Assembly: GCF_003254575.1 (NCBI RefSeq)
Contig: NZ_QJUA01000027.1
Coordinates: forward strand, 1 to 64,000
Direction of reading: 5' to 3'
Length of the DNA: 64,000 nucleotides
DNA from: Mycobacterium kyogaense
GTDB taxonomy: Bacteria > Actinomycetota > Actinomycetes > Mycobacteriales > Mycobacteriaceae
How positions within the stretch are numbered: the first letter of the stretch is position 1; every line of letters starts with the position of its first letter. The translations under genes and the position numbers were made by a program. Under the pieces are notes generated by a model. That model saw only the letters and a list, made by a program, of their open reading frames with translations. It did not search any database and had not been told where the DNA came from. Shown piece after piece: positions 8,177-15,510 of the stretch.

Positions 8177-9592
8177 ATGGCTTCGATGCTGGAATACGAC
8201 CTGGTGGTCATCGGTTCGGGTCCGGGAGGGCAGAAGGCCGCGATCGCCGCCGCCAAACTCGGCAAATCGGTGGCGGTCATCGAGCGCGGACGCATGCTCG
8301 GCGGCGTCTGCGTCAACACCGGCACCATCCCGTCCAAGACGCTGCGCGAGGCGGTCGTCTACCTGACGGGTATGAGCCAGCGCGAGCTCTACGGCGCGAG
8401 CTACCGGGTCAAGGACAAGATCACTCCGGCCGATCTGCTGGCCCGCACCACCCACGTCATCGGCAAGGAACAGGACGTCGTGCGCTCCCAGCTGATGCGC
8501 AACCGGATCGACCTGATCTCCGGGCACGGCCGGTTCGTCGACGCACACACCATCGAGGTCGAGGACCCCGAACGCCGCGAGCACACCACGGTGAAAGGTC
8601 GGTACATCGTGCTGGCCACCGGGACGAAACCCGCCCGCCCGCCGGGAGTGGAGTTCGACGACGAACGCGTTCTCGACTCCGACGGCATCCTCGACCTCAA
8701 GACCCTGCCGACGTCCATGGTCGTCGTCGGTGCCGGCGTGATCGGCATCGAGTACGCGTCGATGTTCGCCGCGCTGGGAACCAAGGTGACCGTCGTCGAG
8801 AAACGCGACGCCATGCTCGAGTTCTGCGACCCCGAGATCATCGAATCGCTGAAATTCCATCTGCGGGACCTGGCCGTCACGTTCCGCTTCGGCGAGGAGG
8901 TGACCGCCGTCGACGTCGGCTCCAGCGGCACGGTGACGACGCTGGCCAGCGGCAAGAAGATCCCCGCGGAGACGGTCATGTACTCCGCGGGCCGGCAAGG
9001 CCAGACCGAGCATCTCGACCTCGCCAACGCCGGCCTGGAAGCCGACGCCCGCGGCCGGATCTTCGTCGACGACAACTTCTGCACCAAGGTCGACCACATC
9101 TACGCCGTCGGCGACGTCATCGGGTTCCCCGCGCTGGCGGCCACCTCGATGGACCAGGGCCGGTTGGCGGCCTACCACGCCTTCGGGGAGCCGTGCCACG
9201 GGATGACGGAGCTGCAGCCGATCGGGATCTACTCCATCCCCGAGGTGTCCTACGTCGGCGCGACCGAAGTGCAGCTGACCAATGACGCCGTGCCCTACGA
9301 GGTGGGGGTGTCCCGATACCGGGAGCTCGCGCGGGGGCAGATCGCCGGCGATTCCTACGGAATGCTCAAGCTGCTGGTGTCGACCGAAGACCTGTCGCTG
9401 CTGGGGGTGCACATCTTCGGCAGCAGCGCGACGGAGCTGGTGCACATCGGGCAGGCGGTGATGGGATGCGGCGGGACCATCGAGTACCTGGTCGACGCGG
9501 TGTTCAACTATCCGACGTTCTCCGAGGCGTACAAGGTGGCGGCGCTGGACGTGATGAACAAGTTGCGCGCACTCAAGCAGTTCGGCGTCTGA
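8177..9592 (+). CDS. sthA: soluble pyridine nucleotide transhydrogenase SthA
   Basis: This 471-residue flavoprotein interconverts NADPH + NAD+ and NADP+ + NADH. It has an N-terminal FAD dinucleotide fold (VVIGSGPGGQKAAIAAA), a second NAD(P) fold (VVVGAGVIGIEYASMFAALG), the late FAD motif HIYAVGDVIGFPALA and a C-terminal dimerisation domain. In the active-site helix GGVCVNTGTIPSKT only the first cysteine of the usual CxxxxC redox pair is kept. This is normal for SthA and distinguishes it from lipoamide dehydrogenase. The protein aligns along its length with Rv2713. The start could be the ATG at 8177 or the ATG at 8186 (MLEYD). The gene is divergent from the DUF4192 gene. Confidence 0.95.
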   Translation: MASMLEYDLVVIGSGPGGQKAAIAAAKLGKSVAVIERGRMLGGVCVNTGTIPSKTLREAVVYLTGMSQRELYGASYRVKDKITPADLLARTTHVIGKEQDVVRSQLMRNRIDLISGHGRFVDAHTIEVEDPERREHTTVKGRYIVLATGTKPARPPGVEFDDERVLDSDGILDLKTLPTSMVVVGAGVIGIEYASMFAALGTKVTVVEKRDAMLEFCDPEIIESLKFHLRDLAVTFRFGEEVTAVDVGSSGTVTTLASGKKIPAETVMYSAGRQGQTEHLDLANAGLEADARGRIFVDDNFCTKVDHIYAVGDVIGFPALAATSMDQGRLAAYHAFGEPCHGMTELQPIGIYSIPEVSYVGATEVQLTNDAVPYEVGVSRYRELARGQIAGDSYGMLKLLVSTEDLSLLGVHIFGSSATELVHIGQAVMGCGGTIEYLVDAVFNYPTFSEAYKVAALDVMNKLRALKQFGV

Positions 9593-9596
9593 GGCC

Positions 9597-10418
9597 TCAG
9601 CTACAGCCGTCGTCGAAACTCGCCGGCGGGTCGTCCGACGGTCCACCCGCTTCCGCACGCGCCACGAGCGCGCGAACGGCGTCTCCGAAGGCCGGCGTGT
9701 AGGACACCTCGTCGCGGCAACCCCCGCCGTCGAGACCACCGATGATCCCCACCACGGTCGAACCCACCTCCCACGGCGCGCCGGAGAAGCCGGCCACGAT
9801 GCCGTCGCAGTGCACGACCGGGAACCCGTCGCGCGGGGGTGCGGTCGGCGCGGAGCACGCGGTCGGCCCACCCCCGACGCCGAAGCCGTAGCCGACGACT
9901 GTCACGGCCGTGCCGGGCGCAGGTGTACTGCCCAGCTGTAGACCGCCGCCGGCCAACGATCGCAGGGAGTCACCATCGTTGCGGCTCACCCGGGCGACGG
10001 CGATGTCAGCGGCCGGATCCTGATCGGCCAACCAGCGCGGATCGAGATAGATGGCGTCGAGCCGCCACCGGGCATCGGGCGAAGCCGCCTCGGAGAAGCC
10101 GGGCACGAACGTGGTGTCCGAGCCGTCGGTGACGCAGTGGGCGGCCGTGAGGATCAGGTCGGCAACCGCGGATTCGAGCACCGAGGCCGTGCAGAAATGC
10201 ACATCGTCCGTGCCGTAGAACAGCGCCCCCATGCGGGGATCCGGGGACACCGGATGCGCGGCCCCCGGCGCCGTGTCGGTGGCCGTCGGCACTGCTGCCG
10301 CCGGCGCAGGATCGGCGTCGCCCGCCGACGGCGGAGCCGGGTAGGCGGTACCGCACGCGGTCAGCGTGGCCGTGGCGAGCACGGCCAGCGCGGGCCGGAC
10401 GCAGGCGAACAGGCGCAT
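9597..10418 (-). CDS. secreted trypsin-like serine protease, predicted lipoprotein
   Basis: This 273-residue protein has a signal peptide with lipobox LTAC (Cys22), followed by a proline/alanine linker to about residue 60. A chymotrypsin-fold domain follows. The triad is visible as His94 in LILTAAHC, Asp138 in DPAADIAVARV and Ser212 in VAGFSGAPW. The residue before the catalytic serine is Phe instead of the usual Asp of GDSGGP, and the following Gly is Ala. The oxyanion region is therefore atypical, though seen in some actinobacterial envelope proteases. It is likely anchored outside the cytoplasmic membrane. The start at 10418 is the one that gives the signal peptide. It is convergent with sthA (4-nt gap). 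Confidence 0.82.
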   Translation of the reverse strand: MRLFACVRPALAVLATATLTACGTAYPAPPSAGDADPAPAAAVPTATDTAPGAAHPVSPDPRMGALFYGTDDVHFCTASVLESAVADLILTAAHCVTDGSDTTFVPGFSEAASPDARWRLDAIYLDPRWLADQDPAADIAVARVSRNDGDSLRSLAGGGLQLGSTPAPGTAVTVVGYGFGVGGGPTACSAPTAPPRDGFPVVHCDGIVAGFSGAPWEVGSTVVGIIGGLDGGGCRDEVSYTPAFGDAVRALVARAEAGGPSDDPPASFDDGCS

Positions 10419-10593
10419 ACCGTCCGATGATCCTCCATGTGGCGTTTTCGTGACGGTCGACGAGGGTAGATCGGCCTCGACGCCGCGGAATGTCACATCG
10501 GTGCACGGTTGTTCGAAGACATGGGTGAGATGGCCGCCCACTGGTGAGGGACACTGGTCCTGGAAACCGCGACACGGACAGGAGGCGAGGGAC

Positions 10594-11583
10594 ATGGCTG
10601 ACGAGACTGAATCCGGTCAGCACTATCAACCCGAGCAGACAGGTATGTACGAGCTCGAGTTCCCGGCGCCCTCGCTGTCCTCCGCCGATGGTCGCGGACC
10701 GGTGTTGATCCACGCACTGGAAGGCTTCTCCGACGCGGGCAGGGCCATCAAGCTGGCCGCCGAGCATTTGAAGACCACACTCGACACCGAACTGGTGGCC
10801 TCGTTCGCGATCGACGAGCTGCTCGACTATCGGTCGCGGCGCCCGCTGATGACGTTCAAGACCGATCACTTCACCAGCTACGAGGAGCCGGAGCTCAACC
10901 TGTACGCGGTGCGCGACAGTGTCGGCACGCCTTTCCTGTTGCTGGCCGGGCTCGAGCCCGATCTGCGCTGGGAGCGGTTCATCACCGCAGTGCGATTGCT
11001 GTCGGAGCAACTGGCGGTGCGGCGAGTGATCGGCTTGGGCGCGATCCCGATGGCCGTGCCGCACACCCGTCCGATCACCCTGACTGCGCACGCCAACGAC
11101 AAAGAGCTGATCTCCGAACACCAGCCCTGGGTCGGGGAGGTGGCGGTGCCGGGCAGCGTGTCCAATCTGCTGGAGTTCCGGATGGCCCAGCACGGACACG
11201 AGGTCGTCGGTTTCAGCGTCCACGTGCCGCACTACCTGGCTCAGACCGACTATCCGGCGGCGGCGGAGACACTGCTGGCAGAGGTGGCGCGCAGCGCGTC
11301 GCTGCAGATCCCCACCGCCGACCTGAGCCGGGCGGCCGCGGAGGCCGCCGAGAAGGTGAACGAGCAGGTGGCTGCGAGCGCGGAGGTCGCTCAAGTGGTG
11401 GACGCCTTGGAGAGGCAATACGATGCGTTCGTTGCCGCACAGGAGAACCGGTCCCTCCTCGCGCGCGACGAGGAACTGCCCAGCGGCGACGAACTCGGCG
11501 CCGAATTCGAGCGGTTCCTCGCCCAGCAGGCCGGCGAGTACCAGAAGGACAAAGACAAGGACGATCCCCGGGACAGTTCGTAA
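10594..11583 (+). CDS. PAC2 family protein
   Basis: This 329-residue protein has the PAC2 (proteasome assembly chaperone 2-like) fold. Conserved segments are PVLIHALEGFSDAG near residue 25, LLLAGLEPDLRWERF, GLGAIPMAVPHTRP and VGFSVHVPHYLAQTDYP. It is the counterpart of Rv2714, whose structure has been solved (from memory). The role is unknown; such proteins are found in nearly all actinobacteria, including those with a proteasome. The C-terminal 80 residues are helical and charged (a DKDKDDP tail). The ATG at 10594 is supported by a GGAGG-rich leader (10581 onwards). The alpha/beta-hydrolase gene follows 67 nt later on the same strand, so they may share a transcript. Confidence 0.85.
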   Translation: MADETESGQHYQPEQTGMYELEFPAPSLSSADGRGPVLIHALEGFSDAGRAIKLAAEHLKTTLDTELVASFAIDELLDYRSRRPLMTFKTDHFTSYEEPELNLYAVRDSVGTPFLLLAGLEPDLRWERFITAVRLLSEQLAVRRVIGLGAIPMAVPHTRPITLTAHANDKELISEHQPWVGEVAVPGSVSNLLEFRMAQHGHEVVGFSVHVPHYLAQTDYPAAAETLLAEVARSASLQIPTADLSRAAAEAAEKVNEQVAASAEVAQVVDALERQYDAFVAAQENRSLLARDEELPSGDELGAEFERFLAQQAGEYQKDKDKDDPRDSS

Positions 11584-11650
11584 TCGTCCCGGGTCCACAC
11601 GGGTCCCGTCCCGACGACGAAGTGGGCGACATGACAAGTGACTGCGGGCG

Positions 11651-12673
11651 ATGACCGAGCGCAAACCGAACCTGCGCACGGTGCGGGAACTGACACCGAC
11701 GCTGCAGTACCGCACGATCCACGGCTACCGACGGGCATACCGCATCGCTGGGTCCGGCCCCGCCATTCTGTTGATCCACGGAATCGGTGACAACTCGACC
11801 ACGTGGAGCACGGTGCAGACTGCGCTGGCGCAGCGGTTCACCGTGATCGCACCTGACCTCCTCGGCCACGGGAAGTCCGACAAGCCCCGCGCGGACTACT
11901 CGGTGGCCGCCTATGCCAACGGCATGCGGGACCTTCTCAGCGTGCTCGGCATCGACACCGTGACCGTGGTCGGGCACTCGCTCGGCGGCGGCGTGGCCAT
12001 GCAGTTCGCCTACCAGTTCCCGCAGTTGGTGGATCGGCTGATCCTCGTCGGCGCCGGCGGGGTGACCAAGGATGTCAACATCGCGCTGCGGGTGGCATCG
12101 CTGCCGATGGGCACCGAAGCGCTGGCGTTGCTGCGCCTGCCGCTGGTGCTCCCGGCGCTGCAGCTCGTGGGCCGGCTGGGTGGGGCGATGTTCGGTTCCA
12201 CCGGCGCGGGTCGCGACATTCCCGACATGTTGCGGATCCTCGCCGATCTGCCCGAGCCGACAGCCTCGTCGGCGTTCGCACGGACGCTGCGGGCCGTCGT
12301 GGATTGGCGTGGCCAGGTCGTCACGATGCTCGATCGCTGTTATCTGACGCAGTCGGTGCCGGTGCAATTGATCTGGGGCAGCGGTGATTCGGTGATTCCG
12401 GTCGGCCATGCCGAGATGGCTCACGCTGCCATGCCGGGTTCGCAGCTCGAAATCTTCCCCGGCTCAGGGCATTTTCCGTTCCACGACGATCCCGACCGGT
12501 TCGTCGAGGTGGTGGAAAAGTTCATCGACGGGACGCAACCCGCCGTCTACGACCAGGAATACCTGCGGACGCTGCTGCGGACGGGGATCGAGGAGAGCGC
12601 CCTGTCCGGCCCGGCAGACACGCGCGTCGCCGTTCTCGATGCCATGGGAGCCGACGAGCGCAGCGCCACCTGA
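11651..12673 (+). CDS. alpha/beta hydrolase
   Basis: This 340-residue alpha/beta-hydrolase has the oxyanion motif LIHGIGDNSTTW, the nucleophile elbow GHSLGGG with Ser110, an acid in WGSGDSVIP and the late histidine in FPGSGHFPFHDDP. The N-terminal TLQYRTIHGYRRAYRIAGSG is the usual entry strand pair of the family. By order it equals Rv2715, a hydrolase with esterase/lipase-type annotation. Substrate is not determinable; lipid or xenobiotic esters are plausible. A tail of about 50 residues after the hydrolase core is charged. The gene lies between PAC2 and PhzF genes, all on the plus strand. The intergenic stretch after it carries the phzF promoter. Confidence 0.88.
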   Translation: MTERKPNLRTVRELTPTLQYRTIHGYRRAYRIAGSGPAILLIHGIGDNSTTWSTVQTALAQRFTVIAPDLLGHGKSDKPRADYSVAAYANGMRDLLSVLGIDTVTVVGHSLGGGVAMQFAYQFPQLVDRLILVGAGGVTKDVNIALRVASLPMGTEALALLRLPLVLPALQLVGRLGGAMFGSTGAGRDIPDMLRILADLPEPTASSAFARTLRAVVDWRGQVVTMLDRCYLTQSVPVQLIWGSGDSVIPVGHAEMAHAAMPGSQLEIFPGSGHFPFHDDPDRFVEVVEKFIDGTQPAVYDQEYLRTLLRTGIEESALSGPADTRVAVLDAMGADERSAT

Positions 12674-12718
12674 GAGCTGCCCCGATCGAGGGGCGGCCGC
12701 TGCGGCACATTCACGACG

Positions 12719-12724
12719 TAGCAT
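12719..12724 (+). promoter_or_regulatory. -10 element of a leaderless phzF-family transcript
   Basis: TAGCAT sits 6 nt before the ATG of the PhzF-family gene. A transcript started at the usual distance would begin at the ATG, so a leaderless mRNA is predicted. No Shine-Dalgarno sequence is present. Confidence 0.55.
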
Positions 12725-12730
12725 CGGCTC

Positions 12731-13417
12731 ATGGCCATCGATGTGACCGTGCTGCGAGTGTTCACCGACGACAACGGTGAGTTCGGCAATCCTCTCGGCG
12801 TCATCGACTCCGACACCGTGTCCCCCGCGGACCGGCAGCGTGTTGCCGCCGAATTGGGCTACAGCGAAACGATATTCGTCACGACTCCCGAGCCTGGGAC
12901 CCGCACCGCGCACGCCCACATCCACACTCCGACCACCGAGATGCCCTTCGCCGGACACCCCACCGTCGGCGCGGCGTGGTGGCTTTCGCAGCACGGCACG
13001 CCGATTCGGACGCTACAGGTGCCCGCAGGCATTGTGCAGGTCGACTACTCCGACGAGCTGACCTCGGTGAGCGCGCGCGCCGAATGGGCGCCAGAGTTCG
13101 CGATCTATGACATCGACAGTCTCGAGTCGTTGGCGGCTGCCGATCCCGAGGACTACGGCGATGGCGACAAGCATTACCTGTGGACCTGGCTCGACCGGGA
13201 AACCGGGACCATTCGGACGCGAATGTTCGCCGCGGGGCTCGGTATCCGCGAAGACGAAGCGACGGGTGCCGCGGCCGTGCGCATCACCGAGTATCTGAGT
13301 CGGGACCTGACGATCGTGCAGGGTCGCGGCTCGGTCATCCACACCGTGTGGAGTGCCGAAGGCTGGGTTCAGGTCGCCGGCCGCGTGGTCGAGGACGGTC
13401 GGCGCCAGATCGACTGA
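12731..13417 (+). CDS. PhzF family isomerase-like protein
   Basis: This 228-residue protein is of the PhzF/diaminopimelate-epimerase-like fold. It has FTDDNGEFGNPLGVI near the start, LGYSETIFV with the conserved Glu46 that acts as the general acid/base in PhzF, and TPTTEMPFAGHPTVGAA at about residues 66-80. The second half is shorter than in classic PhzF (about 280 residues), but the late DEATGAAAVRITEYL and GRGSVIHTVW segments are present. PhzF enzymes isomerise small carboxylate substrates; here the substrate is unknown. By order it corresponds to Rv2716. It is convergent with nrdR, 35 nt away. Translation is predicted to be leaderless. Confidence 0.85.
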   Translation: MAIDVTVLRVFTDDNGEFGNPLGVIDSDTVSPADRQRVAAELGYSETIFVTTPEPGTRTAHAHIHTPTTEMPFAGHPTVGAAWWLSQHGTPIRTLQVPAGIVQVDYSDELTSVSARAEWAPEFAIYDIDSLESLAAADPEDYGDGDKHYLWTWLDRETGTIRTRMFAAGLGIREDEATGAAAVRITEYLSRDLTIVQGRGSVIHTVWSAEGWVQVAGRVVEDGRRQID

Positions 13418-13452
13418 GCGACCGTCGGCGCAGAGTCGTCGACTGGCGAGCG

Positions 13453-13917
13453 TCAGCCGCCCGCCGACACCTCGCGGTGCGCACGGAGGGCCTCGATCTC
13501 ACGCTCGAAGTCTTCGGCCGAAGAGAAGGATCGGTACACCGAGGCGAAACGGAGGTACGCCACTTCGTCGAGATCGCGCAGCGGACCCAGGATCGCGAGA
13601 CCGACCTCGTTGCTGGGCACCTCGGGAGATCCGGTGGCGCGCACCGCGTCTTCCACCTTCTGCGCGAGAAGGTTGAGTGCGTCGTCGTCGACCTGCCGCC
13701 CCTGACAGGCCCGCCGCACCCCTTTGATCACTTTTTCTCGGCTGAACGGCTCGGTGACGCCACTGCGTTTCACCACCGCCAGCACGGCGGTCTCCACCGT
13801 CGTGAACCGACGACCACACTCGGGACACGAGCGGCGCCGACGAATCGCCTGGCCCTCGTCTGTCTCCCGCGAATCGACCACCCGCGAATCAGGATGTCGG
13901 CAGAACGGACAGTGCAC
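13453..13917 (-). CDS. nrdR: transcriptional repressor NrdR
   Basis: This is a 154-residue repressor of ribonucleotide reductase genes. The N-terminal zinc ribbon has ligands CPFC (residues 3-6) and CPEC (about 31-34). The rest is an ATP-cone that senses dATP/ATP (VVKRSGVTEPFSREKVIKGVRRAC and following). The length equals that of M. tuberculosis NrdR when the GTG at 13917 is used; an adjacent GTG at 13920 is possible. AAGGAG lies five bases upstream of the 13917 start. The gene is the Rv2718c equivalent. Its neighbours are chiZ upstream on the same strand and the convergent PhzF-like gene. No NrdR box was recognised in the window. Confidence 0.95.
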   Translation of the reverse strand: MHCPFCRHPDSRVVDSRETDEGQAIRRRRSCPECGRRFTTVETAVLAVVKRSGVTEPFSREKVIKGVRRACQGRQVDDDALNLLAQKVEDAVRATGSPEVPSNEVGLAILGPLRDLDEVAYLRFASVYRSFSSAEDFEREIEALRAHREVSAGG

Positions 13918-14073
13918 CACTGCTCCTTCACCGCACCGACGGACCGCTTCGAACGTCTTCGAGCGTACCTGCGGTGGCAGCGCGCAGCTCAGCACAGTGC
14001 CCATGGGCGCGTTCCAGACCGCTATGTCCACGATCGCCACCACGCTGCCTGTCCGCGAGCCTTGTTGCTGAGG

Positions 14074-14562
14074 TCAGGCGATCGGAGCGATCAGCGTCTG
14101 ACCGGCGGTCAGCGCGACCGTCTCGAGTCGGTTGAGCTCGCGGATCTTCGCGACCACGTCCGTCACCGGCGCGTGCGGCGCGACGCGCTGGGCGACCTCC
14201 TGCAACGACTCCCCCGTGTGCACCTGAACGACTGCCAACCGGCCCGGCACCTCCGCCTGCGGTCCGACGACGCCGCCCGCCTGGGCCACCAGACCCAACC
14301 ACAGCGTGATGGCAGCGGCGACGAGCGCCAGCAGCACCGTGGCCGCGGGGGTGATGGGACGGCGTCGGTGCGACGCCCGCGACACCAGGACGCCACTGCC
14401 GCGGTACTGCAGCGGCGCACCGCCGGGACGCTGGCGGCGTCCTGGCCGGACCGGCCGGGCAGACCGGCCGACCGGTGCCGCCGAGGTGGCCGGCCCGATC
14501 CGCACGGGACGCGCAGTGCGGCGCGCGGGCTGACGGACATCGGCCTCGTGGAGAACGGTCAT
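14074..14562 (-). CDS. chiZ: LysM membrane protein, ChiZ/Rv2719c-like SOS-induced cell-wall hydrolase
   Basis: This 162-residue protein has a basic, Arg/Pro-rich cytosolic N-terminus (about 65 residues), one membrane helix at about 70-97 and an extracytoplasmic LysM domain to the end. The LysM reads VHTGESLQEVAQRV-IRELNRLETVALTAGQTLIAPIA. The layout and the position divergent from lexA match Rv2719c (ChiZ), reported to be damage induced, to cleave peptidoglycan and to delay division. No separate catalytic domain is visible, so hydrolase activity is taken from the homologue. Upstream are two LexA-box-like sites and a PafBC-type promoter, which supports damage induction. Confidence 0.88.
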   Translation of the reverse strand: MTVLHEADVRQPARRTARPVRIGPATSAAPVGRSARPVRPGRRQRPGGAPLQYRGSGVLVSRASHRRRPITPAATVLLALVAAAITLWLGLVAQAGGVVGPQAEVPGRLAVVQVHTGESLQEVAQRVAPHAPVTDVVAKIRELNRLETVALTAGQTLIAPIA

Positions 14563-14609
14563 CTGACTGCCTTTCGATCCGTGGATTCGCTCTTGTGTTC
14601 GAACAGTAC

Positions 14610-14625
14610 TCGATCATGTGTTCGA
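14610..14625. promoter_or_regulatory. LexA (SOS) box, chiZ side
   Basis: TCGATC-ATGT-GTTCGA has one mismatch to the mycobacterial SOS box TCGAAC-N4-GTTCGA. It lies 48 nt before the chiZ start and downstream of the PafBC-type promoter, so bound LexA would act as a roadblock or cover a second promoter. Confidence 0.75.
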
Positions 14626-14629
14626 TGAA

Positions 14630-14645
14630 TAGAACACGTGATCGA
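14630..14645. promoter_or_regulatory. second, weaker LexA-like box, chiZ side
   Basis: TAGAAC-ACGT-GATCGA differs from the SOS-box consensus at two positions. It is spaced 20 nt from the first box, centre to centre, so two LexA dimers could bind on the same face of about two helix turns. Confidence 0.5.
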
Positions 14646-14655
14646 ACTGTTGCGA

Positions 14656-14678
14656 ACGCTAACCGAGGGCACCGACAA
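14656..14678 (-). promoter_or_regulatory. PafBC/RecA-NDp-type promoter of chiZ
   Basis: Read on the minus strand: TTGTCGGTG (14678-14670), 8 nt, TAGCGT (14661-14656). This is an exact match to the LexA-independent DNA-damage promoter consensus TTGTCRGTG-N8-TANNNT of mycobacteria. It predicts a start near 14649 and a leader that runs through both LexA-like boxes. Confidence 0.75.
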
Positions 14679-14734
14679 GTCGATTCGGACCGCCGACGAC
14701 CCCGCGACAGTCGCCGACACGAGGCCGACACACC

Positions 14735-14750
14735 TCGAACACATGTTTGA
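14735..14750. promoter_or_regulatory. LexA (SOS) box of lexA
   Basis: TCGAAC-ACAT-GTTTGA has one mismatch to the SOS consensus, 33 nt before the lexA ATG. It should mediate autorepression of lexA. The sequence agrees with the known lexA box of M. tuberculosis as I remember it. Confidence 0.85.
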
Positions 14751-14782
14751 TTACTCGTGTCTCGCGCGTTACATTCGTCGTC

Positions 14783-15490
14783 ATGAGCGACGACAGCAGC
14801 GACACCACGTCCGGTCCGGAGTCCGCCAACCGACGTGACCGCGGGTCAGGTCTGACCGAGCGTCAGCGCACCATCCTCGAGGTCATCCGCTCCTCGGTGA
14901 CCACTCGCGGCTATCCGCCGAGCATCCGAGAGATCGGCGACGCCGTCGGCCTGACGTCCACCTCGTCGGTGGCACACCAATTGCGCACGCTCGAACGCAA
15001 GGGCTACCTGCGTCGTGACCCGAACCGCCCCAGGGCCGTCGACGTGCGCGGCATCGACGACATTGCCGCCAATCCGGTTGTCGCGACCGAGGTCGCCGGC
15101 TCGGACTCCCTGCCGGAGCCCACATTCGTGCCGGTGCTCGGGCGCATCGCGGCCGGTGGACCGATCCTCGCCGAGGAGGCCGTCGAGGACGTGTTCCCGC
15201 TGCCCCGCGAGCTCGTCGGCGACGGCTCACTCTTCCTGCTGAAGGTCGTGGGTGAGTCGATGGTCGACGCGGCGATCTGCGACGGCGACTGGGTCGTGGT
15301 GCGGCAGCAGAACGTCGCGGACAACGGTGACATCGTCGCCGCCATGATCGACGGCGAAGCCACCGTCAAGACGTTCAAGCGGACGAAGGGGCAGGTGTGG
15401 CTCATGCCCCACAACCCGGCCTTCGACCCCATCCCCGGCAACGACGCCGCCGTCCTGGGCAAGGTCGTGACGGTCATCCGCAAGATCTGA
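14783..15490 (+). CDS. lexA: SOS repressor LexA
   Basis: This 235-residue repressor has an N-terminal winged helix (LTERQRTILEVIRSSVTTRG-PPSIREIGDAVGL, about residues 24-60) and a C-terminal S24 self-cleavage domain. The Ala124-Gly125 cleavage bond lies in GRIAAGGPILA. The catalytic Ser159 (VVGESMVDAA) and Lys196 (GEATVKTFKR) are both present, so RecA-stimulated autoproteolysis should work. The ATG at 14783 gives the mycobacterial length; an in-frame start at 14747 lies inside the SOS box and is unlikely. The gene is divergent from chiZ across a 220-nt control region. It regulates recA, chiZ and itself through the boxes seen in this window. Confidence 0.97.
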   Translation: MSDDSSDTTSGPESANRRDRGSGLTERQRTILEVIRSSVTTRGYPPSIREIGDAVGLTSTSSVAHQLRTLERKGYLRRDPNRPRAVDVRGIDDIAANPVVATEVAGSDSLPEPTFVPVLGRIAAGGPILAEEAVEDVFPLPRELVGDGSLFLLKVVGESMVDAAICDGDWVVVRQQNVADNGDIVAAMIDGEATVKTFKRTKGQVWLMPHNPAFDPIPGNDAAVLGKVVTVIRKI

Positions 15491-15510
15491 GGCGACGCCG
15501 ACGCGGTTCG

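Noticed and set aside
8117..9871. A 584-codon ORF opposite sthA
   Set aside because: Antisense frame of a well-identified enzyme; typical high-GC mirror ORF.
10006..11715. A 569-codon ORF opposite the PAC2 gene
   Set aside because: Spans two unrelated real genes and their intergenic region; low-complexity, no domain.
12674..12718. GCCCC-GATCGA-GGGGC hairpin after the hydrolase gene as a terminator
   Set aside because: Arms are only 5 nt and the segment overlaps the phzF promoter region; evidence too weak to list.
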